Below are positions 7,199 through 15,441 of a stretch of DNA of 64,000 bases, piece by piece. The notes beneath the pieces were generated by a model. That model did no database searches. It was given only the letters and a program-made list of their open reading frames with translations, and had not been told where the DNA came from. Source of the stretch: BOKV01 sp041397525 (lineage in GTDB: Bacteria > Pseudomonadota > Alphaproteobacteria > Rhizobiales > Rhizobiaceae); NCBI GenBank assembly GCA_041397525.1, contig JAWKWL010000005.1:310001-374000 (forward strand). The letters run 5' to 3'. Position 1 is the stretch's first letter. Every line of letters starts with the position of its first letter. Position numbers and translations under genes: made by a program.

Positions 7199-9469
7199 AT
7201 GAATTCGAACCGCGCACTGACTGCCGATGTGGACATTGATGTCGCCGGTCTGATGGCCGAGGTATGGAAAAAGAAGTGGCTGGTTGCATTGCTGACAATT
7301 GCAAGTGCGATCGGTCTTCTTTTCGTGCTTTCCAGTGTTTCGCCGCGCTACAAGTCAAATGCAAAGATCGTGATCGAGAAGCGTGAATCAGTCTTCACCC
7401 GACGCAGTGATGGCGATTATACCCTGTCGGGAAACCAGTTTGACGAACAGGCGATCAACAGCCAGGTACAGATCCTGAATTCAGATGACATCGCGCTCAA
7501 GGTGATTGCAGAGTTGAAGCTGGCGGATGCGCGGGATTTCAGTGATTCCAAACCGTCACTGATGGGTTCGTTGCTTGGGGCATTCGGCATGGGCAATGCA
7601 GCGCTCAACCTCACTCCGGACGAACGCATCCTCAAGTCCTTCAAGGAAAGACTGCAGGTCTACTCCGTCGACAAGTCCCGTGTGATCGTTGTTGAGTTCT
7701 GGGCGAAAGACCCGCAACTCTCCTACAAGGTTCCTAATGCAGTGGTTGATGCCTATCTGGAATTTTCCAAGCAGAGCAACTACGCGGCCAATGAGGAAGC
7801 CACGCAATGGCTTGGACCGGAGATTGACGAGCTGCGCAAGAAGGTTCGCGAAGCAGAGGGCAAGGTAGCCGACTTCCGCACCAATGCTGACATCATGATT
7901 GGCAACAACAATGCTCTGCTCGCGACACAGCAATTGTCTGAAGTGTCGTCGGAGCTCTCGCGGCTGCGCGCGGACCGGTCCAATGCCGAAGCGAAGATTG
8001 CAACTGTCCGTGCAGTACTTGAGCGCGGCGCTTCCGTCGATGTGATCCCGGAAGTGATCGCTTCCCCCCTGATCCAGCGCCTTCGCGAGCGCCAGGTACA
8101 ATTGCGTGCGGAAATCTCGGAACTTTCCACGACGCTGCTGCCCAATCATCCCCGCCTCAAGGCGCTGCAGTCGCAGGTCAGTGATTTCGAGGGTCAGATC
8201 CGCATTGAAACACGCAATATCCTGCGCAGTCTCGAAACCAATCTGGAACTGACGCGAAAGCAGGAAGCCGCACTCGTCGCCGATCTGAACCGGCTCAAGG
8301 CGGAGTCGTCACGGGTAGGCGAAGCCGAAGTCGGCCTGCGCGCGCTGGAACGCGAAGCCAATGCGCAGCGCGAACTTTTGGAAACCTACCTTACCCGCTA
8401 TCGCGAAGCCGCAAGCCGTCAAAGCCGTGAGTACCTGCCGATTGATGCAAGGGTGATTTCGCGCGCCATCCCGCCGTCTGAAAGCTTCTTCCCGAAGGTG
8501 ATTCCGTTCACTGTCGCAGGGTCATTGGCCGTATTGATCCTGACAGTCGTCGGCATTCTCGGTTGGGCCCTGATGAGCGGCAAGGCCTTCAAGCCGATGC
8601 GCTATGTCGGCGAGGAAATGATGCCGGAGCAGGTCGAGCCAATGGCCCGGGACACCCGGGAATTTGGCAATGCTGAAATTGTTGCGCAAGTCGGCCAGCA
8701 ACAACCCCGGCAACATTCCAGTCACGGATCGGCCGGTATGCGTATGGCAGCGAAACCTGCTGCGGCAGGAAAGGCACATGTCGAGGTCTATCAGGATGAA
8801 GTTCCACAAGGCATGCCTTCAATCGACATGATGGTTGGCAGCGGTCTTCCTGCTTCAACATTGGCGTCCCCGCCGCACGCTGCAAATGATCCGGACACCT
8901 TTGCATTTTCGGAAGCCTTTGACGCACTCGTGCAAATGGGCAATGTCCGGCTTGCTGTCGTTTCTCCTGCTGGTGATCCAGGTTCTGTCGTGGCATGGAA
9001 TCTTGCCCGCCGCCTGTCACGGGCAGGGCGCTCGGTAGCGATAGTGGACCTGACCGGCACCGCTGTGACCAGTTCCGAGTTCCTTGGGGACAAGGCGCAT
9101 GCCGGTCTGAAGGAACTGGTGGGCGGAACGGTCAGTTTCCGTCAGGCTATTCACATGGACAGGCAATCAGACGTGCATGTCTTGCCGGTTGGCGTTGTTG
9201 AATCTGGCAAATTCTCAATTTCGCGTCTCAGCGAGATCTGCAGTGCAATGGCCGACAACTACGATTGCCTTATCCTGGATTGCGGCTACACGAGCGCGGA
9301 AGGACTGAACGCGATTGCCGATGACGAGACAATGGTGATCATCAGTCGGGAAGGGTCGGATCGCGCCGAGGCCGGGCAATTTGCAGCTGACTTCCGTGCG
9401 GCAGGCTTCCACGACACAATTTGCATCCGCATGGATGCACCTTCACCCAAGGCAACCGCCGCAGCCTGA
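7199..9469 (+). CDS. Wzz-type chain-length regulator with degenerate BY-kinase-like C-terminal domain
   Basis: Polysaccharide co-polymerase of 756 residues, anchored in the inner membrane and controlling chain length. The N-terminal Wzz segment has the first membrane helix at about residues 28-48, followed by long coiled-coil helices. A second membrane helix (residues about 435-460) comes after the proline-rich PPSESFFPK motif. The cytoplasmic tail resembles a bacterial tyrosine-kinase ATPase, with Walker A'-like VAIVDLTG and Walker B-like YDCLILDCG. However, its P-loop reads SPAGDPGS with no Lys, and no C-terminal tyrosine cluster is present, so kinase activity is doubtful. ATG 7199 is preferred over an upstream TTG because GGAG lies six bases ahead of it. 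Confidence 0.9.
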   Translation: MNSNRALTADVDIDVAGLMAEVWKKKWLVALLTIASAIGLLFVLSSVSPRYKSNAKIVIEKRESVFTRRSDGDYTLSGNQFDEQAINSQVQILNSDDIALKVIAELKLADARDFSDSKPSLMGSLLGAFGMGNAALNLTPDERILKSFKERLQVYSVDKSRVIVVEFWAKDPQLSYKVPNAVVDAYLEFSKQSNYAANEEATQWLGPEIDELRKKVREAEGKVADFRTNADIMIGNNNALLATQQLSEVSSELSRLRADRSNAEAKIATVRAVLERGASVDVIPEVIASPLIQRLRERQVQLRAEISELSTTLLPNHPRLKALQSQVSDFEGQIRIETRNILRSLETNLELTRKQEAALVADLNRLKAESSRVGEAEVGLRALEREANAQRELLETYLTRYREAASRQSREYLPIDARVISRAIPPSESFFPKVIPFTVAGSLAVLILTVVGILGWALMSGKAFKPMRYVGEEMMPEQVEPMARDTREFGNAEIVAQVGQQQPRQHSSHGSAGMRMAAKPAAAGKAHVEVYQDEVPQGMPSIDMMVGSGLPASTLASPPHAANDPDTFAFSEAFDALVQMGNVRLAVVSPAGDPGSVVAWNLARRLSRAGRSVAIVDLTGTAVTSSEFLGDKAHAGLKELVGGTVSFRQAIHMDRQSDVHVLPVGVVESGKFSISRLSEICSAMADNYDCLILDCGYTSAEGLNAIADDETMVIISREGSDRAEAGQFAADFRAAGFHDTICIRMDAPSPKATAAA

Positions 9470-9488
9470 GGCGGCATCACTACCAAAG

Positions 9489-9524
9489 GCAAAGCCCGCA
9501 TTTCGGTGCGGGCTTTGCTATTTT
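9489..9524 (+). terminator. Intrinsic terminator after the Wzz-like gene
   Basis: A perfect 12-bp stem (GCAAAGCCCGCA/TGCGGGCTTTGC) closes a six-base loop and is followed by TATTTT. It lies 20 bases past the Wzz-like stop codon, between convergent genes, and may also stop transcripts of the leftward acyltransferase. Confidence 0.88.
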
Positions 9525-9545
9525 CGTGGTTGGCGGTGTTCCGGC

Positions 9546-10781
9546 TCACAAATGCTGCAACCTGCTTCTGGCTTGTCTCAGAATTCCGACAACGCGCCAT
9601 GCATACGTGTTCTCGCGGATAAGGCGTTTGCTCCAGTTTGCCAGCCGTGAGGCCGCAACAAACGGATAACCTGCGGAGCTCACCGGCAATATCACGTCGA
9701 ACATGCCGATTTCGGTGTCACACCATGAACGCTTGTAGCGCTCGTCGCCGCCACCCAGGTCAAGGCACGCCATGCCCTGGTTGCAGGCATGTTCTGCTGT
9801 GAGCCACAGCAACATTTCTCCGGGGCTCATGGCGGTGAACTCATCGGTTGATATCGAACTGAAATACCCCGACAAATGCCGCTGGTGGACACCGCCGCCG
9901 AATACCGCTCGAACCTTGCCGTTGATCTCCAGCCCGTAAAACTGCAACAGCGGCTCTTCCATTCTCAGCGACTTCATGGCGAGCCTGAGAAGGAAACGCT
10001 GAGCTTTGCGGTCACCGAAAATATCGGTGATGCCCTTTTCCCGCAGACGCCGGGATTTTTGTTCGATGAAAATGTCGAGCAGCCTTGAGATGCCGTCGAC
10101 ATCAGTAGGGACCAGGAATTTCCAGCCGCCTGCATCATCAGCTATCCGGCACTGCTGCCGGAATTTCTTGCGCTTGCGCTTCGCATTTCCACGCGCCAGC
10201 GCTGCATCAAATCCCTCGTTGAGGGTCATCATGAAAGCGGGGTTCATGGCGCGTTGATGCGGCAGGTCAAGCATCGGGTTGTCATGACCGCGCCAGTTTT
10301 CCGGCTGGCAACACAGTTTGACATATCCTACTCCGGGAACCATCCTGCAAACGCGCTGCATGATGCGCGCCATGTCTCCCGGCTGCACACTGTCGAGGAA
10401 TTCACGGCTGAAAAGGCCCATGGAGAAATTGACATGGCTGCCACCGATCCAGCTCAACTTGCGGATATACCCGCCCTTTACAGCGAGCGGCAACAGGAAA
10501 GCCGGACGGCCCTCGATCGTACCTGTCACGATGAAGGGCGAACGGTGTTCCTCGCTTTCGATGGTGCTCAGGCTCGCTTGCGTCCATTCATAACGCTGGT
10601 AGACGGATGCAGTACCTTCCGCTTCAAGCGCCCGCCATATGCCTTCCGCACTTTCGATGCGGTCCGACACGCTGATGTCCAGGCGCTCGGCCAAGCGCAC
10701 TGAATCGGGCGAATCCTCAGTCCCGGCAGTTTCCACCACCGCTTCAACCGTTTGCCCGGGCTTTGAAAACAGCATATTCAT
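9546..10781 (-). CDS. GNAT-type acyltransferase (CelD/BcsL-like, BioF2-like domain)
   Basis: Predicted cytoplasmic acyltransferase of 411 residues, of a type often found in polysaccharide loci and thought to acylate sugars or precursors. The N-terminal half has the CelD-like pattern YQRYEWTQASLSTIE. The C-terminal half is a GNAT fold of the Acetyltransf_6 kind (FYGLEINGKVRAVFGGGVHQ, then YFSSISTDEFTAMSPGEMLL and CLDLGGGDERYKRSW). Start ATG 10781 has GTGAGG seven bases upstream. It is divergent from the deacetylase gene. The substrate cannot be deduced. Confidence 0.82.
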   Translation of the reverse strand: MNMLFSKPGQTVEAVVETAGTEDSPDSVRLAERLDISVSDRIESAEGIWRALEAEGTASVYQRYEWTQASLSTIESEEHRSPFIVTGTIEGRPAFLLPLAVKGGYIRKLSWIGGSHVNFSMGLFSREFLDSVQPGDMARIMQRVCRMVPGVGYVKLCCQPENWRGHDNPMLDLPHQRAMNPAFMMTLNEGFDAALARGNAKRKRKKFRQQCRIADDAGGWKFLVPTDVDGISRLLDIFIEQKSRRLREKGITDIFGDRKAQRFLLRLAMKSLRMEEPLLQFYGLEINGKVRAVFGGGVHQRHLSGYFSSISTDEFTAMSPGEMLLWLTAEHACNQGMACLDLGGGDERYKRSWCDTEIGMFDVILPVSSAGYPFVAASRLANWSKRLIRENTYAWRVVGILRQARSRLQHL

Positions 10782-10875
10782 GTTTGAACCTCACCCCCCT
10801 TTAACAAGGAAATCTAAAGAAAGGATGGATTAGGCTGGCGCCCAGTTTCCGGATCAGCAAACAAGTGACCTGTCT

Positions 10876-11931
10876 ATGCCCAGCACCCTTGCCCACAAGG
10901 CAATCTTGAACGCATTGCATTTCTCTGGCTTTCAGGCAGCCTCGCGCTACTGGTTGCGCGGAAGCGGCGCGATCCTGATGCTGCACCGCGTGTGCGATGC
11001 CGGGCCAGGGTTTGATCCAAACGCCCATCTGTCAGTTTCGCCTGTATTCCTGGATAGGCTGCTTGGCTCGCTGGCGTCGCGGGGCGTGCGATTTGTGGCA
11101 ATGGATGAAATCGCGAAGAGCTTGGGCAACCATCAAGATCGTGATCGCGATTTCCAGGTAGCAATCACCCTTGACGACGGCTATCGAGACAATCTCGAAA
11201 ACGCTGTGCCTGTCTTCCGCAAGCACCAGGCGCCATACACGATTTTCGTGGCACCCGGGTTGGTTGATGGCCGGGCCACCCTTTGGTGGGAGGACCTCGC
11301 AATGGCGATTGCCTCGCGCGAGCATTTTGTCCTGCGCTCGCCCAGGGGCAACATCTCCTTCGACGTGTCCACCCGGTCACGCAAGGCGGATGTTTTCAAC
11401 CAGATGCTGTCAATGTTGACCACAAACGTCAGCGAGCAGGAGCAGCGCCGTATCGTTGGCGACTTGTGTGCACAATGCAGCTTCGACCAGGAAGGCCACC
11501 GGGCAGGCGCAATCATGAACTGGCGTGAACTGGTGGCGCTGTCGAAAGATCCGCTTTGCACCTTGGGAGCCCATACCATCCATCATTATGCAGTTGCCCG
11601 GCTCGATGAAAAATTGGCACGCGATGAAATGCGTGAAAGCGCCCGCGTCATCGAGATGGAAACCGGGCTGGCACCGCGCCATTTCGCCTTCCCCTATGGC
11701 TATCCTGCAGCGGCAGGAAAACGCGAATTCCGCCTGGCGCGTGACGCCGGGTTCGAAACCGCGGTCACCACCCGTCATGGCGTATTGTATCCGGGCCATG
11801 CCGGGCATCTCCATGCCTTGCCGCGAATATCGCTCAACGGGCATTTCCAGGCGCAGCGCTATGTCGATACGCTGCTGTCAGGTCTGCCCACACGGTTGCA
11901 GAACCGTGGCCGCAAATTGAATGTCGGATGA
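10876..11931 (+). CDS. Polysaccharide deacetylase family protein (NodB/CE4 domain)
   Basis: Predicted metal-dependent deacetylase acting on N-acetylated surface sugars. In its 351 residues the CE4 motifs are visible: TLDDGYRDN (motif 1, Asp-Asp), AHTIHHY (motif 2, metal-binding His pair) and AFPYG (motif 3). No signal peptide is evident, which suggests cytoplasmic or membrane-associated action on lipid-linked intermediates. It closes the polysaccharide locus and overlaps no other gene. The family assignment is firm; the substrate is unknown. Confidence 0.9.
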   Translation: MPSTLAHKAILNALHFSGFQAASRYWLRGSGAILMLHRVCDAGPGFDPNAHLSVSPVFLDRLLGSLASRGVRFVAMDEIAKSLGNHQDRDRDFQVAITLDDGYRDNLENAVPVFRKHQAPYTIFVAPGLVDGRATLWWEDLAMAIASREHFVLRSPRGNISFDVSTRSRKADVFNQMLSMLTTNVSEQEQRRIVGDLCAQCSFDQEGHRAGAIMNWRELVALSKDPLCTLGAHTIHHYAVARLDEKLARDEMRESARVIEMETGLAPRHFAFPYGYPAAAGKREFRLARDAGFETAVTTRHGVLYPGHAGHLHALPRISLNGHFQAQRYVDTLLSGLPTRLQNRGRKLNVG

Positions 11932-11937
11932 GACTTT

Positions 11938-12153
11938 TCAGCGCTTTTCCCGGTCGGGCTTGAGCATCCAGCTGACCAGCCACATGGCCGGAAGTACCCA
12001 AAGTACTCCTGTTCCAAGGAAATACAGCAGATGCACCCAGCCCGGCGCATCTGCGAGGCGGGCCGTGGCGACTGCTGTCGCGACAAGGGCATATATCACC
12101 ACCAGTGCGACTAGCAGCACCGTGCCAATCAGTTTGCGCAAATTTTGTGGCAT
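11938..12153 (-). CDS. DUF2842 family membrane protein
   Basis: A 71-residue protein with two hydrophobic helices (about residues 9-30 and 41-62) and a basic C-terminus, matching the alphaproteobacterial DUF2842 family of unknown function. The ATG at 12153 has a strong AAGGAG seven bases upstream; the longer open frame upstream of it lacks membrane-protein character and is not used. It is divergent from ctaA/COX15, its usual neighbour, which suggests a link to respiratory-chain biogenesis, though this is not demonstrated. Confidence 0.85.
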   Translation of the reverse strand: MPQNLRKLIGTVLLVALVVIYALVATAVATARLADAPGWVHLLYFLGTGVLWVLPAMWLVSWMLKPDREKR

Positions 12154-12321
12154 CGGAACTCCTTGGCAACGATTGTGAGCACAAACACCCGATCCGGGTC
12201 TGCGGTCAACGCGACCCTGTGTCACCGGCTTGCCCCTTGCACATTTGCGGCATCCGCTCCAAATGGCTGAAGCGATCCAATCCGGTGCGAAGCGACGCCG
12301 AAACGATACGGACCATGGCAC

Positions 12322-13416
12322 ATGACTGAAGCCCAAACCCTGCTATACACCACAGCCCTGGTTGAGCGCGAGCAGACGAACCGCGCCCTGGTGCGCTGGT
12401 GGCTTTATGTGGTTTGTGTGTTCATCTTCGCCATGGTCATGGTGGGCGGAGCAACGCGGCTCACCGATTCCGGCCTGTCTATCACCGAATGGAAGCCGAT
12501 CCATGGCATCATTCCGCCGCTCAACCACGAGCAGTGGATGGAGGAATTCGAAAAATACCGCCAGATTCCGGAATACCAACTGATCAACAAGGGTATGAGC
12601 CTGCTTCAGTTCCAGTTCATCTACTGGTGGGAATGGAGCCATCGCTTTCTCGGGCGCATCATCGGCTTTGTCTTTGCAGTACCGCTTGCCTTTTTCTGGG
12701 CAACCGGCCGCCTTGAAAGCCGTTTGAAGCCGCGCCTGCTGGGCCTTTTGGCGCTGGGCGGCTTGCAGGGTTTCATTGGCTGGTGGATGGTCAGCTCCGG
12801 ACTGGTAGACCGCGTTGATGTCAGTCAGTACCGTCTGGCTATCCATCTGACACTGGCCTGCATCATCTTCGCCTATGCCGCCTGGATCGCGCGGGGCCTC
12901 GCTCCCCACAGCAAGGGCGAAACGCCGTCACGGCTGTTGCTGTTCGCGCCGCTGATCGTCTTCATGGTGCTGGCACAGATATTCCTAGGCGGCCTCGTAG
13001 CCGGACTGGACGCCGGGCTTGCCTTCAACGACTGGCCGACCATGGACGGTGCCGTCTGGCCGTCCGGCCTGATGATCCTGGAGCCAGCCTGGCGCAACTT
13101 CTTCGAAAACCCGAAGACCGTGCAATTCGTGCACCGCATGTCGGCCTATGCGGCTCTGGCGGTAATCGTACTGCAATGGCTCACGGTTCGCGGCAGTGAC
13201 GCCATGGCACCGCACAAGCGCCGCGTCGCGCTGCTGGCAATATTGGCAACAGTGCAGGCCGCACTAGGCATTGTCACACTCGTGCTGCAGGTGCCGCTGC
13301 ACTGGGCGCTCGCGCATCAGGCAGGCGCTGTGGTGCTTCTGGCATTCGCAGCCGCCCATTGGCGGGCTGTAACCGGACCTTATCCCGCTGTCACGGCGAT
13401 TGAGGTCCGAAACTGA
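12322..13416 (+). CDS. ctaA: Heme A synthase (COX15/CtaA)
   Basis: Oxidises heme O to heme A for aa3-type cytochrome oxidase in the inner membrane. The 364 residues contain eight membrane helices in two four-helix halves. The four conserved histidines are present: His107 (WEWSHRFLGR), His175 (AIHLTLA), His271 (FVHRMSA) and His332 (AHQAGA). The long extracytoplasmic loop after helix 1 (TRLTDSGLSITEWKPI) is typical of the type found in alphaproteobacteria and mitochondria. It is followed tail to tail by argC. Confidence 0.96.
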   Translation: MTEAQTLLYTTALVEREQTNRALVRWWLYVVCVFIFAMVMVGGATRLTDSGLSITEWKPIHGIIPPLNHEQWMEEFEKYRQIPEYQLINKGMSLLQFQFIYWWEWSHRFLGRIIGFVFAVPLAFFWATGRLESRLKPRLLGLLALGGLQGFIGWWMVSSGLVDRVDVSQYRLAIHLTLACIIFAYAAWIARGLAPHSKGETPSRLLLFAPLIVFMVLAQIFLGGLVAGLDAGLAFNDWPTMDGAVWPSGLMILEPAWRNFFENPKTVQFVHRMSAYAALAVIVLQWLTVRGSDAMAPHKRRVALLAILATVQAALGIVTLVLQVPLHWALAHQAGAVVLLAFAAAHWRAVTGPYPAVTAIEVRN

Positions 13417-13429
13417 CCGGGCAGGGGCG

Positions 13430-14374
13430 TTATTTGCCCAACATGATTTCCATGTTCTGGACTGCGGCACCCGATGCACCCTTGCCGAGATTGTCAAGCG
13501 AGGCAACCAGGTTGACCTGCCCTGCACCTGGCGTGCCCAACACGTAAAGCCGCATCCTGTCGGTGCCACGCAATTCTTCCGGGTCAATACGCGACAGCCT
13601 GGCCGATTGCTCAAGCGGGACGACTTCGACAATGTCTTGCCCCGCATAGTGGCTGGCAAGGATCGCATGCACGGCCTCCAGTTCGGGAGAGCCGTTCAGC
13701 AGGTCGAGATGCAACGGCACATTGACCAGCATGCCTTGGGCATAGCGTGCGACATTTGGCGTGAAGATCGGCCGGCGTTTCAGCCCCGCACGGCTTTGTA
13801 TCTCCGGCACATGCTTGTGCGCCAGGCCGAGCGCATAGAGATAGCTCGCCGATGCAATGTGATCGTCGCGGCCGGTATCTTCCATTTGCGCGATGAGTTG
13901 CTTTCCGCCACCGGTATAGCCTGACACGGCATTCACCGTGACGGGATATTGCGGCGGCATCACCTGGCTCTCGACAAGTGGCCGCAAAAGGGCGATGGCG
14001 CCGGTCGAATAGCAACCCGGATTGGAAACATGGCGAGCCCTGGCAATGGCTTCGCGCTGGCCGCGCGTGAGTTCTGCAAAGCCGAACACCCAGCCATCAG
14101 CCGTGCGGTGCGCTGTCGAAGTGTCGATGATGCGGGTCGTCTCATTGCCGGCAGCAGCAAGCATCGCAACAGCTTCGCGGCTGGCATCGTCAGGCAGGCG
14201 CAGGATCGCGATATCCGCCTCGTTCAGCACCCTGTTGCGAAAATCGGGATTGCGCCGCTCGGCTTCCGGGATGGAAAGGACCTCCAAATCACTGCGTCCG
14301 GCAAGGCGTTGACGGATCTGCAAACCCGTCGTGCCATGTTCGCCGTCAATGAATATCCTTGGCTTGTCGCTCAT
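13430..14374 (-). CDS. argC: N-acetyl-gamma-glutamyl-phosphate reductase, short type
   Basis: NADPH-dependent reduction of N-acetylglutamyl phosphate in arginine synthesis. The 314 residues match the short (type 2) ArgC. The nucleotide-binding start is IFIDGEHGTTG and the catalytic Cys121 is in VSNPGCYSTGA. ATG 14374 gives the family N-terminus MSDKPRIFIDG; an upstream in-frame TTG would add ten lysine/arginine-rich residues and is less likely. A palindrome with clustered GANTC sites lies 48-87 bases upstream of this start. Confidence 0.95.
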   Translation of the reverse strand: MSDKPRIFIDGEHGTTGLQIRQRLAGRSDLEVLSIPEAERRNPDFRNRVLNEADIAILRLPDDASREAVAMLAAAGNETTRIIDTSTAHRTADGWVFGFAELTRGQREAIARARHVSNPGCYSTGAIALLRPLVESQVMPPQYPVTVNAVSGYTGGGKQLIAQMEDTGRDDHIASASYLYALGLAHKHVPEIQSRAGLKRRPIFTPNVARYAQGMLVNVPLHLDLLNGSPELEAVHAILASHYAGQDIVEVVPLEQSARLSRIDPEELRGTDRMRLYVLGTPGAGQVNLVASLDNLGKGASGAAVQNMEIMLGK

Positions 14375-14421
14375 CAGCCTGATCCGGTTTCTTTTGTTTT
14401 TCAAAGGGTTACGTTGCCAGC

Positions 14422-14463
14422 TTGATTCTGAATCAAACTCTTGGCCACTTGAATCGGAATCAG
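14422..14463. promoter_or_regulatory. Palindrome and four clustered GANTC sites upstream of argC
   Basis: A perfect 15-base palindrome, TTGATTCTGAATCAA, occupies 14422-14436. A related imperfect copy, TTGAATCGGAATCAG, follows at 14449-14463. Together they carry four GANTC sites, at 14424, 14430, 14451 and 14457. GANTC is the target of the cell-cycle methyltransferase CcrM in alphaproteobacteria. The position fits an operator or methylation-sensitive promoter for argC, downstream of speB. Confidence 0.5.
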
Positions 14464-14475
14464 AACTTGAACGTT

Positions 14476-15432
14476 CTAATCCTCCAGTTCAGCTAGCTTC
14501 TCGGCGCGAAGACCGAGCATATACATCGCCACTGCCGCTCCCGCAATTGCTGTGATGTCAGCATGGTCATAAGCTGGAGCGACCTCAACCACATCGGCAC
14601 CGCGAATGTCGAGAAAGCCAAGTTTGCGCAACACCGACAGCATCTTCGCCGATGAAGGCCCGCCCGCCACTGGTGTGCCGGTGCCCGGCGCATAGGCCGG
14701 ATCAAGGCAGTCAATGTCGAAGGTAACATAGCAGGGCATGTCACCAACGCGCTCGCGGATTGCTTCCGCGATTTCATGTGCACTCATCTCTTCGACATCG
14801 TCACCGAACAGGATTTCAATCCCGAAATCCTCTGGCGCGACGGTCCGAATTCCGACCTGGATCGAATGCGCCGGATCGATGATGCCTTCGCGCACTGCGC
14901 GTGTGACAAAGCTGCCATGGTCGATACGTTCGCCGTCATCGTCCCAGGTATCCTGATGGGCATCAAACTGCACTAGCGCCAGCGGACCATGCCGCTCGGC
15001 ATGTGCCTTCAACAGCGGCCAGGTGACATAGTGGTCGCCTCCCAGCGTGAACAGGAAAGCGCCGGTTTCCAAAAGCCTTGATGCCTCGCGCTCGATGATG
15101 TCAGGCACTTCCCAGAGGCGACCGTAGTCGAAGGCGCAGTCGCCATAGTCGGCGACTGCCATTTTCGCGAAAATATCCATGGCAAAGGGATATTGCGGAT
15201 CATTGTCCATGATGGCAGATGCGCGCCGGATTGCCTGCGGACCGAAACGCGCACCTGACCGGTTCGACACCGACGTGTCGAGCGGGATACCCCACACGAT
15301 AACATCGGCGTCGTCCACGTCCTTGGTGAACTTGCGCCGCATGAACGACGTTACGCCCGCATAGGTCGGGTCGGTGCCTGAACCGGTCAGTTCCAGCGCG
15401 GTAATCGCATGATCAGCAGTCTTCTTTGCCAT
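14476..15432 (-). CDS. speB: Agmatinase (ureohydrolase family)
   Basis: Hydrolyses agmatine to putrescine and urea using two Mn ions. Its 318 residues carry all metal-binding signatures: GGDHY (131-135), DAHQD (157-161) and TFDIDCLDPAYAPGTGTP (about 237-254). The last is the agmatinase/guanidinobutyrase-type motif, so guanidinobutyrase is an alternative substrate assignment. It lies upstream of argC on the same strand, an arrangement also seen in other Rhizobiales. Confidence 0.92.
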   Translation of the reverse strand: MAKKTADHAITALELTGSGTDPTYAGVTSFMRRKFTKDVDDADVIVWGIPLDTSVSNRSGARFGPQAIRRASAIMDNDPQYPFAMDIFAKMAVADYGDCAFDYGRLWEVPDIIEREASRLLETGAFLFTLGGDHYVTWPLLKAHAERHGPLALVQFDAHQDTWDDDGERIDHGSFVTRAVREGIIDPAHSIQVGIRTVAPEDFGIEILFGDDVEEMSAHEIAEAIRERVGDMPCYVTFDIDCLDPAYAPGTGTPVAGGPSSAKMLSVLRKLGFLDIRGADVVEVAPAYDHADITAIAGAAVAMYMLGLRAEKLAELED

Positions 15433-15441
15433 GGTATTTCC

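Noticed and set aside
2184..11931. Complete Wzx/Wzy capsule or O-antigen cluster
   Set aside because: No flippase and only one glycosyltransferase are present, so other genes must lie elsewhere in the genome.
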